DNA from: Betaproteobacteria bacterium
Lineage (GTDB): Bacteria > Pseudomonadota > Gammaproteobacteria > Burkholderiales > CAIKXV01
Direction: 5' to 3'
DNA length: 64,000 nucleotides
NCBI GenBank assembly: GCA_021298815.1
Contig: JAJTHE010000043.1
Span: forward strand, 1 to 64,000
Each line of letters opens with the position of its first letter. Within the stretch, counting starts at the first letter, position 1. Shown here in pieces: positions 34,654 to 43,482 of this stretch. The position numbers and the translations under genes were made by a program. The notes under the pieces were generated by a model. The model ran no database searches and was not told the origin of the DNA. It worked only from the letters and a program-made list of their open reading frames with translations.

Positions 34654-35721
34654 ATGTTTCCGGGAACAGCGCAACTCGACCTTTTCGGCGAGCCGGTCCA
34701 GCCGGGGCCGTCGTCCGTCGCCGCCGCCCGGACCCGGGGTGGGGCGGCCCTCGGCCCGGCGGATCCGCCGCCCGGCCTGCTCGAACTCGGGAGGTCGCTG
34801 CCGCCGGCCCTGTATCTGGGCACGTCATCGTGGTCGTTTCCCGGGTGGGCGGGGCTGGTCTACGACCGCAGCGTGGATGCGTCCCGGCTGTCCCGCGACG
34901 GACTCCTCGCCTACGGACGCCATCCGCTGCTGCATGCGGTCGGCATCGACCGCACGTTCTATTCGCCGCTGTCGGCGGCTGCGTTCGCCCGCCATGCCGC
35001 CCAGGTGCCCGAAGGCTTCCGCTTCCTGGTCAAGGCGCCATCGGCGTGCACCAGCGTGGTGATCCGTGGCGACGGGGCGCTGCCGGTGCCCAATGACCAG
35101 TTCCTCGACGAGCGCGTGGCGATCGACCAGTTCGTCCGCCCGGCACTCGAGGGACTCGGTGCCAGGGCAGGGCCCCTCGTGTTCCAGTTCTCGCCCCTCG
35201 GCCGTGCCTGGACCCGCGTGCCGCGCCGCTTCGTCGATGCGCTGCACGGATTCCTGCAGGCGGTGCGTGCGGAGGCTGGCGATGCACTGCTCGCGGTCGA
35301 GGTGCGCGACCCCGAGGTGCTGGTGCCGGAATTGTTCTCGGTGCTGGCCAGGAGCCGGGTGCGCTACTGCATCGGCGTGCATGCGCGCATGCCGGCGGTC
35401 GACGAACAGGCGAGGCGGGCGCGCATCGCCGGCCCCGGACCGCTGGTGGTGCGCTGGAACCTGCATTCCGGCTTCGGCTACGACGAGGCGAAGGCCCGCT
35501 ACGAGCCGTTCGACCGGCTGGTCGACGAGGACCCGGTCGCGCGCCATGCGCTCGCCGCGCTGGCGGTCGAAACCCTCGGCGCGGGCGAGGCGGTGTACGT
35601 CATCGCCAACAACAAGGCGGAAGGGTCGGCACCGCTGACGCTGACCCGGCTGGCCGAGGCGGTGCGCGAGCGACTGCGCAGCCTGCCACAGCGCGCGGGC
35701 GATGCGGGGCAGGTGGGATAA
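34654..35721 (+). CDS. DUF72 family protein (YecE-like)
   Basis: 355 residues. The DUF72 TIM-barrel-like family has no firm function. Visible motifs are LYLGTSSWSFPGWAGLVYD, HAVGIDRTFYSPLSA, FRFLVKAPSACT, GPLVFQFSPLG, AVEVRDPEVLVPELFSVLA and a C-terminal VYVIANNKAEGSAPLTLTRL. The start is uncertain: ATG 34654 gives the family-like MFPGTAQLDLFGEP, but GGAG lies only about 2 nt away; ATG 34576 would add 26 residues. It is divergent from the Anbu-cluster operon and runs into relA after 7 bp. Confidence 0.85.
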   Translation: MFPGTAQLDLFGEPVQPGPSSVAAARTRGGAALGPADPPPGLLELGRSLPPALYLGTSSWSFPGWAGLVYDRSVDASRLSRDGLLAYGRHPLLHAVGIDRTFYSPLSAAAFARHAAQVPEGFRFLVKAPSACTSVVIRGDGALPVPNDQFLDERVAIDQFVRPALEGLGARAGPLVFQFSPLGRAWTRVPRRFVDALHGFLQAVRAEAGDALLAVEVRDPEVLVPELFSVLARSRVRYCIGVHARMPAVDEQARRARIAGPGPLVVRWNLHSGFGYDEAKARYEPFDRLVDEDPVARHALAALAVETLGAGEAVYVIANNKAEGSAPLTLTRLAEAVRERLRSLPQRAGDAGQVG

Positions 35722-35728
35722 TGCGGGC

Positions 35729-37996
35729 ATGGCCACCGACGAACTGATCCAGCCTCCGCAGGAGACCACCGACGACTGGGCGCTTCATGCGGCCGCGCTG
35801 CTGCGCGAGCAGGGGCGGCTGGGCGCGATCGCCGGCGCACAGCCCGAGGCGGCGCTCGCCTGGGCGGCCCTGCGTTACGGCGACCAGAAGCTGCCGGTGG
35901 GCACGCTCGCCTCGAGCGCAGCGCTCGATGTCGCGCAGGTGCTGGTCACGATCGGCGCCGATCCGGCGACGCGGCTGGCCGCGTTGCTCGCCTGGCTTCC
36001 CCTGGAGGATGGCAAGACGCGCGAGGCCCTGCGCCAGCGCGCCGGTCCCGAGGTCGCCGCGCTGGTCGAAGGCACGGCCCGGCTCGATTCGATCCAGACG
36101 CTGTCCGAGGTCGGCGAGGCGGGTACCACGCCAGCGCAGCAGGAGTCGCTGCGCAAGATGCTGCTGGCGATGGTGCAGGACATCCGCACCGTGCTGATCA
36201 AGCTGGCCCAGGAACTGGTGACGCTGCGCACGCTGACCCGCCATCCGGACGAGGCGCTGCGCCGGCGCCATGCCCGGGTGACGCTCGACCTGTTCGCGCC
36301 GCTCGCCAACCGCCTGGGCATCTGGCAGCTCAAGTGGGAGATGGAAGACCTCGCCTTCCGCCTGTCGGACCCGGCCACCTACAAGCGCATCGCGAAGCTG
36401 CTCGACGAGAAGCGCGTGGCGCGGCAGCAGACGGTCGACGAAGTGATGCAGATCCTGCGCGCCGACCTGGCCGCGGCCGGCATCGCCGCGAAGGTCACCG
36501 GCCGGCCGAAGCACATCTACAGCATCTGGCGCAAGATGGGCCGCAAGGGCCTGGAGTTCGGCGACCTGTACGACGTGTTCGGCGTGCGCGTGCTGGTCGA
36601 CGAGGTGAAGGACTGCTACGCGGCGCTCGGTCTGGTGCACAACCGCTGGACGCCGGTGCCGAAGGAGTTCGACGACTACATCGCCAAGCCGAAGGGCAAC
36701 GACTACCGGTCGCTGCACACCGCAGTGATCGGCCCCGGCGAAAGGGCGGTCGAGGTGCAGATCCGTACCCATGCGATGCACCAGCATGCGGAACTCGGCG
36801 TGGCCGCGCACTGGGCATACAAGGAAGCCGGCAGCCGGTCCGCCGGCAGCGACTACGACCAGCGCATCGCCTGGCTGCGGCGCATCCTCGACTGGCGCGA
36901 TACGGTGGTGCAGCAGGGCGGACAGGCGCTGGGGCAGGCTGCGGACGCCGCGCCCGGCGCCGACGAGCCGCCGGCCTCGATCGGCGACCGCTTCAAGACC
37001 GAACTGTTCAGCGACGTCGTGTACGCCCTGTCGCCACAGGGGCGGGTGGTCGACCTGCCGGCGGGCAGCACGCCGGTCGACTTCGCCTACGCGCTGCATA
37101 CCGAACTGGGCCACCGCTGCCGCGGGGCGAAGGTCGATGGCGCGATCGTTCCGCTCACCTTTCCGCTGGCCAACGGCCAGACGGTCGAGATCATCACCAC
37201 CCGCGAGGGCGGGCCCTCGCGCGACTGGCTCAACCCGCAGCTCGGGTTCACCCGCAGCTCGCGCGCACGCAACAAGGTGCGCCAGTGGTTCAATGCGCAG
37301 AACCTGGCGACCAGCATCTCGCAGGGGCGGGCGCTGGTCGAGCGCGAACTGCAGCGGCTTGGCATCGGCGCCTACAACCTCGACCAGCTTCCCGGTCGGC
37401 TGGGACTGGACAAGCTCGATGAATCGTTCGCGGCGATCGCCCGCGGCGAGGTGAACCAGCGGCAGCTGCAGGTCGCGCTGCGCGAACCCGCGGCCGATGC
37501 CGGACAGCCGCACGAACCGCCCGACGTGGTGCCGATCGCGCGGCGGTCGGAGGCGGGCAGCAGCGCGCGCGGCATCCTGGTGGTCGGCGTCGACAAGCTG
37601 CTGACCGTGCTGGCGAAATGCTGCAAGCCGGCGCCGCCGGATCCGATCGTCGGTTTCGTGTCGCGCGGGCGCGGCGTCACCGTGCACCGGCGCGACTGCC
37701 CGAACGTGAGCCGGATGCCGCAGGAGCGGATGATCGAGTCCGGCTGGGGCCGGCCCGACGGCGAGCGGTTCGCGGTCGATCTGGAAGTGCTGGCCCATGA
37801 CCGGCAGGGGCTGCTGCGCGACATCTCGGAGCTGCTGTCACGCGAGAAGGTGAACGTCACCGCGACCCAGACCGCGTCGCGCAGCGATACGGCACACATG
37901 ATGTTCACCGTCGAGGTGCTCGACGTGGCGCAGGTGCAGCGGCTGCTGGCGGCCATCGGCGAGGTGAAGGGCGTGATCCGGGTGCGGCGCCGCTGA
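35729..37996 (+). CDS. relA: (p)ppGpp synthetase RelA
   Basis: 755 residues with the long RelA/SpoT layout. The N-terminal HD hydrolase region is degenerate: LLAWLPLEDGKTREAL stands where SpoT has the HDxxED metal site, so hydrolysis is not expected. The synthetase domain begins near residue 258 (RPKHIYSIWRKMGRKGLEF, DLYDVFGVRVLV, PKGNDYRSLHTAVIG). The TGS domain is near 429-490 and the ACT domain near 680-755 (VLAHDRQGLLRDISELL). It makes (p)ppGpp on starved ribosomes, and a bifunctional SpoT should exist elsewhere. GATAAT at 35717-35722, just before the ATG, may be a -10 element giving a very short leader. Confidence 0.95.
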   Translation: MATDELIQPPQETTDDWALHAAALLREQGRLGAIAGAQPEAALAWAALRYGDQKLPVGTLASSAALDVAQVLVTIGADPATRLAALLAWLPLEDGKTREALRQRAGPEVAALVEGTARLDSIQTLSEVGEAGTTPAQQESLRKMLLAMVQDIRTVLIKLAQELVTLRTLTRHPDEALRRRHARVTLDLFAPLANRLGIWQLKWEMEDLAFRLSDPATYKRIAKLLDEKRVARQQTVDEVMQILRADLAAAGIAAKVTGRPKHIYSIWRKMGRKGLEFGDLYDVFGVRVLVDEVKDCYAALGLVHNRWTPVPKEFDDYIAKPKGNDYRSLHTAVIGPGERAVEVQIRTHAMHQHAELGVAAHWAYKEAGSRSAGSDYDQRIAWLRRILDWRDTVVQQGGQALGQAADAAPGADEPPASIGDRFKTELFSDVVYALSPQGRVVDLPAGSTPVDFAYALHTELGHRCRGAKVDGAIVPLTFPLANGQTVEIITTREGGPSRDWLNPQLGFTRSSRARNKVRQWFNAQNLATSISQGRALVERELQRLGIGAYNLDQLPGRLGLDKLDESFAAIARGEVNQRQLQVALREPAADAGQPHEPPDVVPIARRSEAGSSARGILVVGVDKLLTVLAKCCKPAPPDPIVGFVSRGRGVTVHRRDCPNVSRMPQERMIESGWGRPDGERFAVDLEVLAHDRQGLLRDISELLSREKVNVTATQTASRSDTAHMMFTVEVLDVAQVQRLLAAIGEVKGVIRVRRR

Positions 37997-38006
37997 GGCG
38001 GCTGCT

Positions 38007-38888
38007 TCAGAACCCGTGTTCGACCAGCCACGCCTGCAGCGGGACGGACCACAGCTTTCCGCCGACGCGAAGCAGGCTGTGGCCGTCGGGCGCCGGCACC
38101 GGCTCGGTGCCGACGAAGCGCGCCGCGCTGCCGCCCGCGGCGAACGCCGCGTGCCACCGCTGCGGCGCTTCCGCGCCCCAGAACAGGTCGTTGGGTGCGT
38201 AGAGCCAGATGCTGGGCAGGCGGTTGACCCGGCCCCATCCGGCCATCAGCGACTCGATGCGCTGGGGCTCGCACATCCGGCCGTTCGAGGCCGGAGAGCC
38301 GCCGGAACCCCCGGCGAAGTTGATGCAGCCGACCACCCCTGGCAGGCTTGCCGAACAGGCCGCGATCGTCGCGAGGCCGCCCACCGAATTGCCCGACAGC
38401 AGGATGCGATCGGATCGCGCCCATGGCTGGTCGCGCAGCCATGCCACCGCCGATGCGATCGTTTCCGCCGCGGGGCCGGCCGTGCGCTGCGGTTCCGGGC
38501 GGGCGATGCACTCGCCCCGCTCGTCATAGCGCGCACCGGAGTCCTCGCGGTCAGGCCCGCCGGTGATCCCGTATCCAGGGCGGATCGGCGCGACCACCGC
38601 GTAGCCGCGTCGCATCCAGAAGCGTGCATGGCCGTGCAGCACGGGATTCGCGAGCGCGCGGCGCTCGAAGTCCGAGCCGGCACGGCCATGCGAGAAGACC
38701 AGCACCGGGAACGGACCCTCGCCTGGCGGGAGGAAGACCTGGGCCGCCATGGTCGTTCCGCCCGTGAGCGGGATGCGCGCGACCTCCGGGACCAGCTGCT
38801 CTGGCGTCCCCTGTGACGCAGCATCGGGGGACGCGCACAGCAGGGCCGCGAGCAGTGCAGCCGCGCAGTACCTGGCGAACGTCTCCAT
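38007..38888 (-). CDS. Exported alpha/beta hydrolase
   Basis: 293 residues. The signal peptide is about residues 1-26 (ALLAALLCASPDAASQ). The alpha/beta-hydrolase fold has the nucleophile elbow GNSVGG with Ser168, acid Asp234 (LYAPNDLFWG) and His270 (APDGHSLL). The oxyanion region is VLVFSHGRAGSDFE. Cys127 and Cys206, and the pair Cys178/Cys188, could form disulfides in the periplasm. This is a dienelactone-hydrolase/cutinase-like esterase class; the substrate is unknown. It lies 19 bp after the amidohydrolase gene, so the three minus-strand genes lysR, amidohydrolase and hydrolase form one operon. Confidence 0.85.
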   Translation of the reverse strand: METFARYCAAALLAALLCASPDAASQGTPEQLVPEVARIPLTGGTTMAAQVFLPPGEGPFPVLVFSHGRAGSDFERRALANPVLHGHARFWMRRGYAVVAPIRPGYGITGGPDREDSGARYDERGECIARPEPQRTAGPAAETIASAVAWLRDQPWARSDRILLSGNSVGGLATIAACSASLPGVVGCINFAGGSGGSPASNGRMCEPQRIESLMAGWGRVNRLPSIWLYAPNDLFWGAEAPQRWHAAFAAGGSAARFVGTEPVPAPDGHSLLRVGGKLWSVPLQAWLVEHGF

Positions 38889-38907
38889 GTCCTTGCGCGG
38901 CGGCGGG

Positions 38908-39906
38908 TCAGACCGGCCCGCCGATGAACGCTTCCGCGTTCTTCCAGTAGATCAACTCGCGCTCCGCATCGGTCAGCCCCGGCACCTTCTCGATGTTGTC
39001 GATCGGAGTCATGTCGCCCATGTCGAACGGGTCGTCGGTGCCGACCACCACGCGGTCGGCGCCGACCTGCTCGATCAGGAAGCGCACCGCCTTGGGGTTG
39101 TGCGCGAGCGCGTCGAACCAGAAGCGGCGCAGGAATTCCATCGGCGGGGTCTTGCAGTCCACCGAGGTATCCGGACGGCAGCCGTGGCCCCACTGGAAGC
39201 GTCCGATGTCGGCGACGGTGAAGCCACCCGCGTGCGGTAGCAGGAACTTGATCTCCTTGAGCTCGTCGAGCACGCCGCTGAACATCAGGTTGGCGACCAT
39301 GATCGTGGTATCCAGCGGATTGCCGATCAGGTTGGTCATGTAGTAGCAGTCGAGGCGGCCGGTGGCGCCGATGTTCTCCGGGTGGGTGAACACCGAGACC
39401 TTCAGGTCCTGGCAGCGCTTGAGGAACGCCCGGAACTTCTTCGCGGCCAGTTCCTCGCCGACGATCGAGGTGGCGATCTCGACGCCCCTGAAGCCGTAGG
39501 TCTTCACCGCATGCTCGAGTTCGGCGACCGCCAGGTCGGGATGCTGCATCGGCACGCTGGCCATCCCGCGCAGGCGGTCGGGGCGCTCGGCGACCATCTT
39601 CGCGATGCCTTCGTTCACCGCGCGCGCAGTCTTCACCGCGTCCTCTTCCTTCTGCCAGTAGCAGAAGGCCTGCGGCCCGGTCGAGATGTACGAGATGTCG
39701 ATCTTCATCCGGTCCATCTTGGCGACCTTGCCTTCGCCGCTGTAGTACTCGGGGTCGAGTTCGAACTGGTTCTTGCCGCGCGAGTAGAAGCGCTTGCCGT
39801 CCTTGCGGACGATCTTCGACTTGTAGAGGTCGGCGTCGGTCGCCTTCTCCATCAGGTCGAGCACGGTGTCGGGCAGCACGTGGCTGTGCAGGTCTACTTT
39901 CTTCAT
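38908..39906 (-). CDS. ACMSD-type metal-dependent amidohydrolase/decarboxylase
   Basis: 332 residues of the amidohydrolase_2 family (2-amino-3-carboxymuconate-semialdehyde, resorcylate or o-pyrocatechuate decarboxylases). The metal ligands all appear in the expected order: His7 and His9 (DLHSH), His175 (VFTHPEN), His225 (LLPHAGG) and Asp291 (VVGTDDPFDMG). The family performs non-oxidative decarboxylation of aromatic acids or muconate semialdehydes. Its ATG overlaps the stop of the LysR gene by 4 bp, an unusual coupling of a regulator with its likely target. The exact substrate cannot be assigned. Confidence 0.88.
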   Translation of the reverse strand: MKKVDLHSHVLPDTVLDLMEKATDADLYKSKIVRKDGKRFYSRGKNQFELDPEYYSGEGKVAKMDRMKIDISYISTGPQAFCYWQKEEDAVKTARAVNEGIAKMVAERPDRLRGMASVPMQHPDLAVAELEHAVKTYGFRGVEIATSIVGEELAAKKFRAFLKRCQDLKVSVFTHPENIGATGRLDCYYMTNLIGNPLDTTIMVANLMFSGVLDELKEIKFLLPHAGGFTVADIGRFQWGHGCRPDTSVDCKTPPMEFLRRFWFDALAHNPKAVRFLIEQVGADRVVVGTDDPFDMGDMTPIDNIEKVPGLTDAERELIYWKNAEAFIGGPV

Positions 39907-40901
39907 GCGGACTTCCTCGGTTGGGATCTCGTCGGTACTGGGGAAACGGGTGCGGGCGCGGGGCCTGCCAGGCGGCGCGGGCCGGGGCCGGGCGGCACCG
40001 GCAGCGCGAAGGTGCCGCGCTCGAACAGGTTCTCGATCTCGGCGGCGACGATCTGTGCGACCGCTTCGGTCGCGGCCGGCTGCGCCGGCTGGACCGGCTG
40101 GGCGAGCACCAGCATCCGGTGCAGGCTGGCGTCGCTGATCTGCCAGGCCGACAGCCGGCCGCTGGCGATGTCGTCATGGAAGGTCGACACCGGCATCAGT
40201 GCATGGGTCGACCCGCGCAGCAGCAGTGCGCGTATCGCCTCGATCGAGTCGATCTCGACCTCCACGTTGAGCCGCGCGCCCGCGCGCGCCAGCTGCTCCT
40301 CGAGCGCGCCGCGGATGCCGTCGGTGATCAGCACCGGCGTGCGCGAAAGCTCGGCCAGCGTGAAGAACGGCCGGGCGGGGGCTGCCCCGCGCGGGCCGAC
40401 GACCACGATCGGCTCGGACAGCAGCGGCGTGTAGCGCAGGGCGCGTGCCGGCTGGGGATTGGTGAGCAGGGCGACATCGACCCGGCCCGCGCCGAGCGCA
40501 TCGGCCAGCTGCGGGCTGAAGCCCTCGACCACCTTGATCGACAGTTCCGGCGCCTGGCGCCGGCAGCGTTCGACGCAGCCGGGCACCAGCCAGGCCGCGG
40601 TGGTCGGCGACACGCCGAGGATCACCCGCCCGCCGGCGGGCTGGGCCGAGTGCGCGAGTTCCGCCTGCGCGCGGTCGATCTCGCGCACGACGCGGCGTGC
40701 ATGCTCGAGGAAGCCGCGCCCGGCCGTGGTCAGGCGAACCCCGCGCGGCAGCCGCTCCAGCAGCGGGGCTCCCAGTTCGGCCTCCATGGCCTGGACATGG
40801 CGGGTCAGTGCCGGCTGGGCGATGCCCAGCTGCCCTGCCGCACGCGTGATGCTGCCGGCATCGGCGATGTGCACGAAATAGCGGATGCTGCGCAGATCCA
40901 T
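39903..40901 (-). CDS. LysR-family regulator
   Basis: 332 residues. The N-terminal winged helix is MDLRSIRYFVHIADAGSITR...LGIAQPALTRHVQAMEAELG (residues 1-60). The effector domain has VILGVSPTTAAWLVPG and ADALGAGRVDVALLTNP. The C-terminus carries an extra Pro/Ala/Arg-rich tail of about 30 residues beyond the usual end. Its stop overlaps the amidohydrolase start by 4 bp, so it is co-transcribed with the enzyme. A T-N11-A type palindrome lies at 40939-40953, 38 bp upstream of its start, between it and the divergent Gfo/Idh gene. Confidence 0.9.
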   Translation of the reverse strand: MDLRSIRYFVHIADAGSITRAAGQLGIAQPALTRHVQAMEAELGAPLLERLPRGVRLTTAGRGFLEHARRVVREIDRAQAELAHSAQPAGGRVILGVSPTTAAWLVPGCVERCRRQAPELSIKVVEGFSPQLADALGAGRVDVALLTNPQPARALRYTPLLSEPIVVVGPRGAAPARPFFTLAELSRTPVLITDGIRGALEEQLARAGARLNVEVEIDSIEAIRALLLRGSTHALMPVSTFHDDIASGRLSAWQISDASLHRMLVLAQPVQPAQPAATEAVAQIVAAEIENLFERGTFALPVPPGPGPRRLAGPAPAPVSPVPTRSQPRKSA

Positions 40902-40938
40902 GGGGCCGGAGGATAGCCGATTCCGGCCAGCCGGCGCG

Positions 40939-40953
40939 ATACGGATCCGGTAT
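40939..40953. promoter_or_regulatory. Candidate LysR binding site
   Basis: ATAC-N7-GTAT around GGATCCG, satisfying the T-N11-A rule of LysR-type regulators. It lies in the 225-bp divergent region between the LysR gene (start 40901) and the Gfo/Idh gene (start 41127). The arms are only 4 bp, so support is moderate. Confidence 0.4.
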
Positions 40954-41022
40954 GCGCCGCAGCAAGCGAGGCGCGCCGCTGCACGCCGCGCGCCCGCTGG
41001 ACGGGCGGGCAGTGGTCCGGCC

Positions 41023-41045
41023 TGCCATGCCACAGCGGCATGGCA
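41023..41045. repeat. 9-bp perfect inverted repeat
   Basis: TGCCATGCC (41023-41031), 5-bp spacer, GGCATGGCA (41037-41045), in the divergent region ahead of the Gfo/Idh gene. No T run follows. It could be an operator for a GntR/LacI-like factor or an RNA hairpin in the leader. Confidence 0.55.
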
Positions 41046-41126
41046 AGGATGCGCATTCGACATTTGCCCGGGATCGCCGCGGGTCGGTACCATCGCGCCA
41101 ACCGAACGAACCGACTGGAGAACATC

Positions 41127-42179
41127 GTGGCCCGGGAAATCAACGTAGGCATCATCGGCGTGGGCTGGTGCGGCGGCATCCGCGCCGAGGCGAGCGCGCG
41201 CCATCCGCTGGTGAACGAACTGCACCTGTGCGAGATCCGTCCCGACCGCCTGGCCGAGATGGCGCAGAAATGCAACGCGAAGTCGGCCACCACCGACTGG
41301 CAGGACATGCTGAAGAACGACGCGATCGACGCGTACATGATCTCGGCCACGCCGGAGCATCTGCACTATCCGATGGCGAAGGACTGCCTGTCGCGCGGCA
41401 AGCACGTGTTCCTCGAGAAGCCGATCTCGATCGAGATCCACGAGGCCGATGAACTGATCTCGATCGCACGCCGCAACGGCGTGAAGTTCACCATCGGCTA
41501 TTCGCAGCGCTTCAACCCGAAGTACGCCTACGTGCACAAGTGCGCCACCGACGGCACGCTCGGCCGGCCGGTGAGCGCGCTGGTCAGCCGCCACATCGGA
41601 CGCAGCCTGGGCAAGAAGATCACCGGCCGCAGCAAGCTGTCGCCGGCGGCGATGGAATCCACGCACGACCTCGACTTCCTGCTCTGGTGCCTGGCACCGG
41701 CGAAGCCGATCCGCGTCTACTCGCAGAACAACTACGGCGCGATGCGCGACATGAGTGGCGCCGATGTGCCCGACACCCAGTACATCATGGTGACGATGGA
41801 CAGCGGCGTGTCGCTGATGGTCGGCGGTGGCTGGAGCCTGCCCCCGGCCTACCCGAACTTCTCGTCGACCTGGATCGAGCTGATCGGCACCGAAGGTGCG
41901 CTGATCATCGACGACACGCACCGCGACACCCAGTTGTCGACCGTGAAGAACGGCATCGTACACCCGATGTCGACGATGCCCGGCGAGTATGTCGAGCACA
42001 CCTATGCCGGCGCGATGGCGCCCGAGACCGACCACTTCATCGAGGCCTGTGCGCTGGACAAGCCGGTGCTGGTCACGGCCGAGCAGGCACGGCAGGTGAT
42101 GGAGGTCTACGTGGCGGCGGACATCTCGGCCGAGCGCAACGAGCCGGTGAGCCTGCCGCTGCCGGAGTCACGCCACTGA
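41127..42179 (+). CDS. Gfo/Idh/MocA-family oxidoreductase
   Basis: 350 residues. The N-terminal NAD(P) motif is VGIIGVGWCGGIRAEASARH, then ISATPEHLHYPMAKDCLSRGKHVFLEKPIS with the catalytic-type EKP, then GYSQRFNPKYAYVH, and a C-terminal beta-sheet domain with STHDLDFLLWCLAP carrying the usual His/Asp pair. The start is GTG 41127 with TGGAG about 6 nt upstream. These enzymes oxidise or reduce sugars, inositols and sugar-like acids. A second, diverged copy follows at 42279, and two Bug receptors come after, so uptake and dehydrogenation of an organic acid is a reasonable guess. Confidence 0.9.
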   Translation: MAREINVGIIGVGWCGGIRAEASARHPLVNELHLCEIRPDRLAEMAQKCNAKSATTDWQDMLKNDAIDAYMISATPEHLHYPMAKDCLSRGKHVFLEKPISIEIHEADELISIARRNGVKFTIGYSQRFNPKYAYVHKCATDGTLGRPVSALVSRHIGRSLGKKITGRSKLSPAAMESTHDLDFLLWCLAPAKPIRVYSQNNYGAMRDMSGADVPDTQYIMVTMDSGVSLMVGGGWSLPPAYPNFSSTWIELIGTEGALIIDDTHRDTQLSTVKNGIVHPMSTMPGEYVEHTYAGAMAPETDHFIEACALDKPVLVTAEQARQVMEVYVAADISAERNEPVSLPLPESRH

Positions 42180-42278
42180 TTCCCGCCACTGAGTCGCGTC
42201 ACCGAGGCGCGCCGCTGAACTGAAGCGAACAGTGCCGGTGCCGATCGAGGCGCCGGCAGCCATCACCGGAGGAGCAGC

Positions 42279-43388
42279 ATGAACAGGAACGCGAAGGGTG
42301 TCGGCCTTGCCATCGTCGGCGCAGGCCGGGTCGGCCTGATCCGAGGCGCGGTGGCGAGCCGCCATCCGTCGGTCGAGTGGATCGGCATCGCCGAGAAGGA
42401 TCCGGCGCGCGGCAAGCTGGTCGCCGAGCAGATCGGCGCCGACTTCGTCACCACCGACTACAAGGAACTGCTGCGCCGGCCCGAGGTCACCGCCGCGGTG
42501 ATCTCCACCGACGAGCACCTTCATGTCGACCCGATCCTCGGTGCCTGCGAGCGCGGCATCTCGCTGATGATCGAGAAGCCGCTGGCCACCGACCTCGAGG
42601 AATCCGAGATGGTTCTCAAGGCGATCATCGAGGCGAAGCTCGACGCGGTGGTCGGCTACACCCAGCGCTTCCGCCGGCGCTGGCTGGTGACCAAGGAGAA
42701 GGTACGTACCGGCGCGCTGGGCGAAGTGACGATGGTCACCTCGCGCGGCTTCATGAACCGGCTGGTGGCGCTCGACAACTACAAGCGCTCCGACAACCCG
42801 GGGGAGATCTCGCCGATGGTGATCTCCGGCACCCATGCGCTCGACATGTGCATGTGGATGCTCGAGGCGAAGACCGCGGTCGAGGTCTATGCGCGCTCGG
42901 TGAACAAGGCGCTCAAGCCGATCTGCGACGGCATCGACGGCACCGCCTACACCATCACCTTCTCCGACGACACCGTGTACAGCGGCGTGCTGAGCTGGGG
43001 CCTGCCGGAAGTCTGGCCGGGCGCGGTGTACAGCCTCGAGGTCGGCATCGTCGGCACCGAGGGCGTGCCGACCATCGCCGACACCCACCGCGACATCGTG
43101 CTGGCGACCAACCTGATCCAGGGCGAGGGCTATGCGCCGGACAAGCGCCGGCATGTCGACTTCCTCACCAGCTACCCGGTGGGCGACATGGCGTTGGGCG
43201 AGCTGCGCGGCCCGATGCGCGAGGAGACGGTCGACTGGCTGAACCGGGTGTCGCTCGGCCTGAAGACGCAGCATGCCACCGCGGCCGAAGGCCACAACCG
43301 CCTGATGCTGACCAAGGCGATCGACCTGTCGGCGCGCCTGCGCCGCCCGGTGCCGCTGCCGATCACCGCGGGTGACATCCGCTCCTGA
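42279..43388 (+). CDS. Gfo/Idh/MocA-family oxidoreductase
   Basis: 369 residues. The Rossmann motif is LAIVGAGRVGLIRGAVASRH, then ISTDEHLHVDPILGACERGISLMIEKPL, GYTQRFRRRWLVTKEKVRTG and SGTHALDMCMWMLEAK, with the His/Asp catalytic pair. It is clearly related to the preceding gene in layout (both have VGYTQ/IGYSQ RF and a DTHRD segment in the C-terminal domain), suggesting an old tandem duplication with specialised subunits or substrates. GGAGGAG lies about 6 nt before the ATG. The 99-bp gap from the previous gene holds short repeats of CCACTGA and nothing else I can name. Confidence 0.9.
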   Translation: MNRNAKGVGLAIVGAGRVGLIRGAVASRHPSVEWIGIAEKDPARGKLVAEQIGADFVTTDYKELLRRPEVTAAVISTDEHLHVDPILGACERGISLMIEKPLATDLEESEMVLKAIIEAKLDAVVGYTQRFRRRWLVTKEKVRTGALGEVTMVTSRGFMNRLVALDNYKRSDNPGEISPMVISGTHALDMCMWMLEAKTAVEVYARSVNKALKPICDGIDGTAYTITFSDDTVYSGVLSWGLPEVWPGAVYSLEVGIVGTEGVPTIADTHRDIVLATNLIQGEGYAPDKRRHVDFLTSYPVGDMALGELRGPMREETVDWLNRVSLGLKTQHATAAEGHNRLMLTKAIDLSARLRRPVPLPITAGDIRS

Positions 43389-43482
43389 CCCCGAGCCCGG
43401 CGCGCATGCGCGCGTCCCATGTCCCGTCCGATCCGGCCCATGCGAAGGCCGGACGGTGCGGGCGCCACAAATGGAGGAAAGC

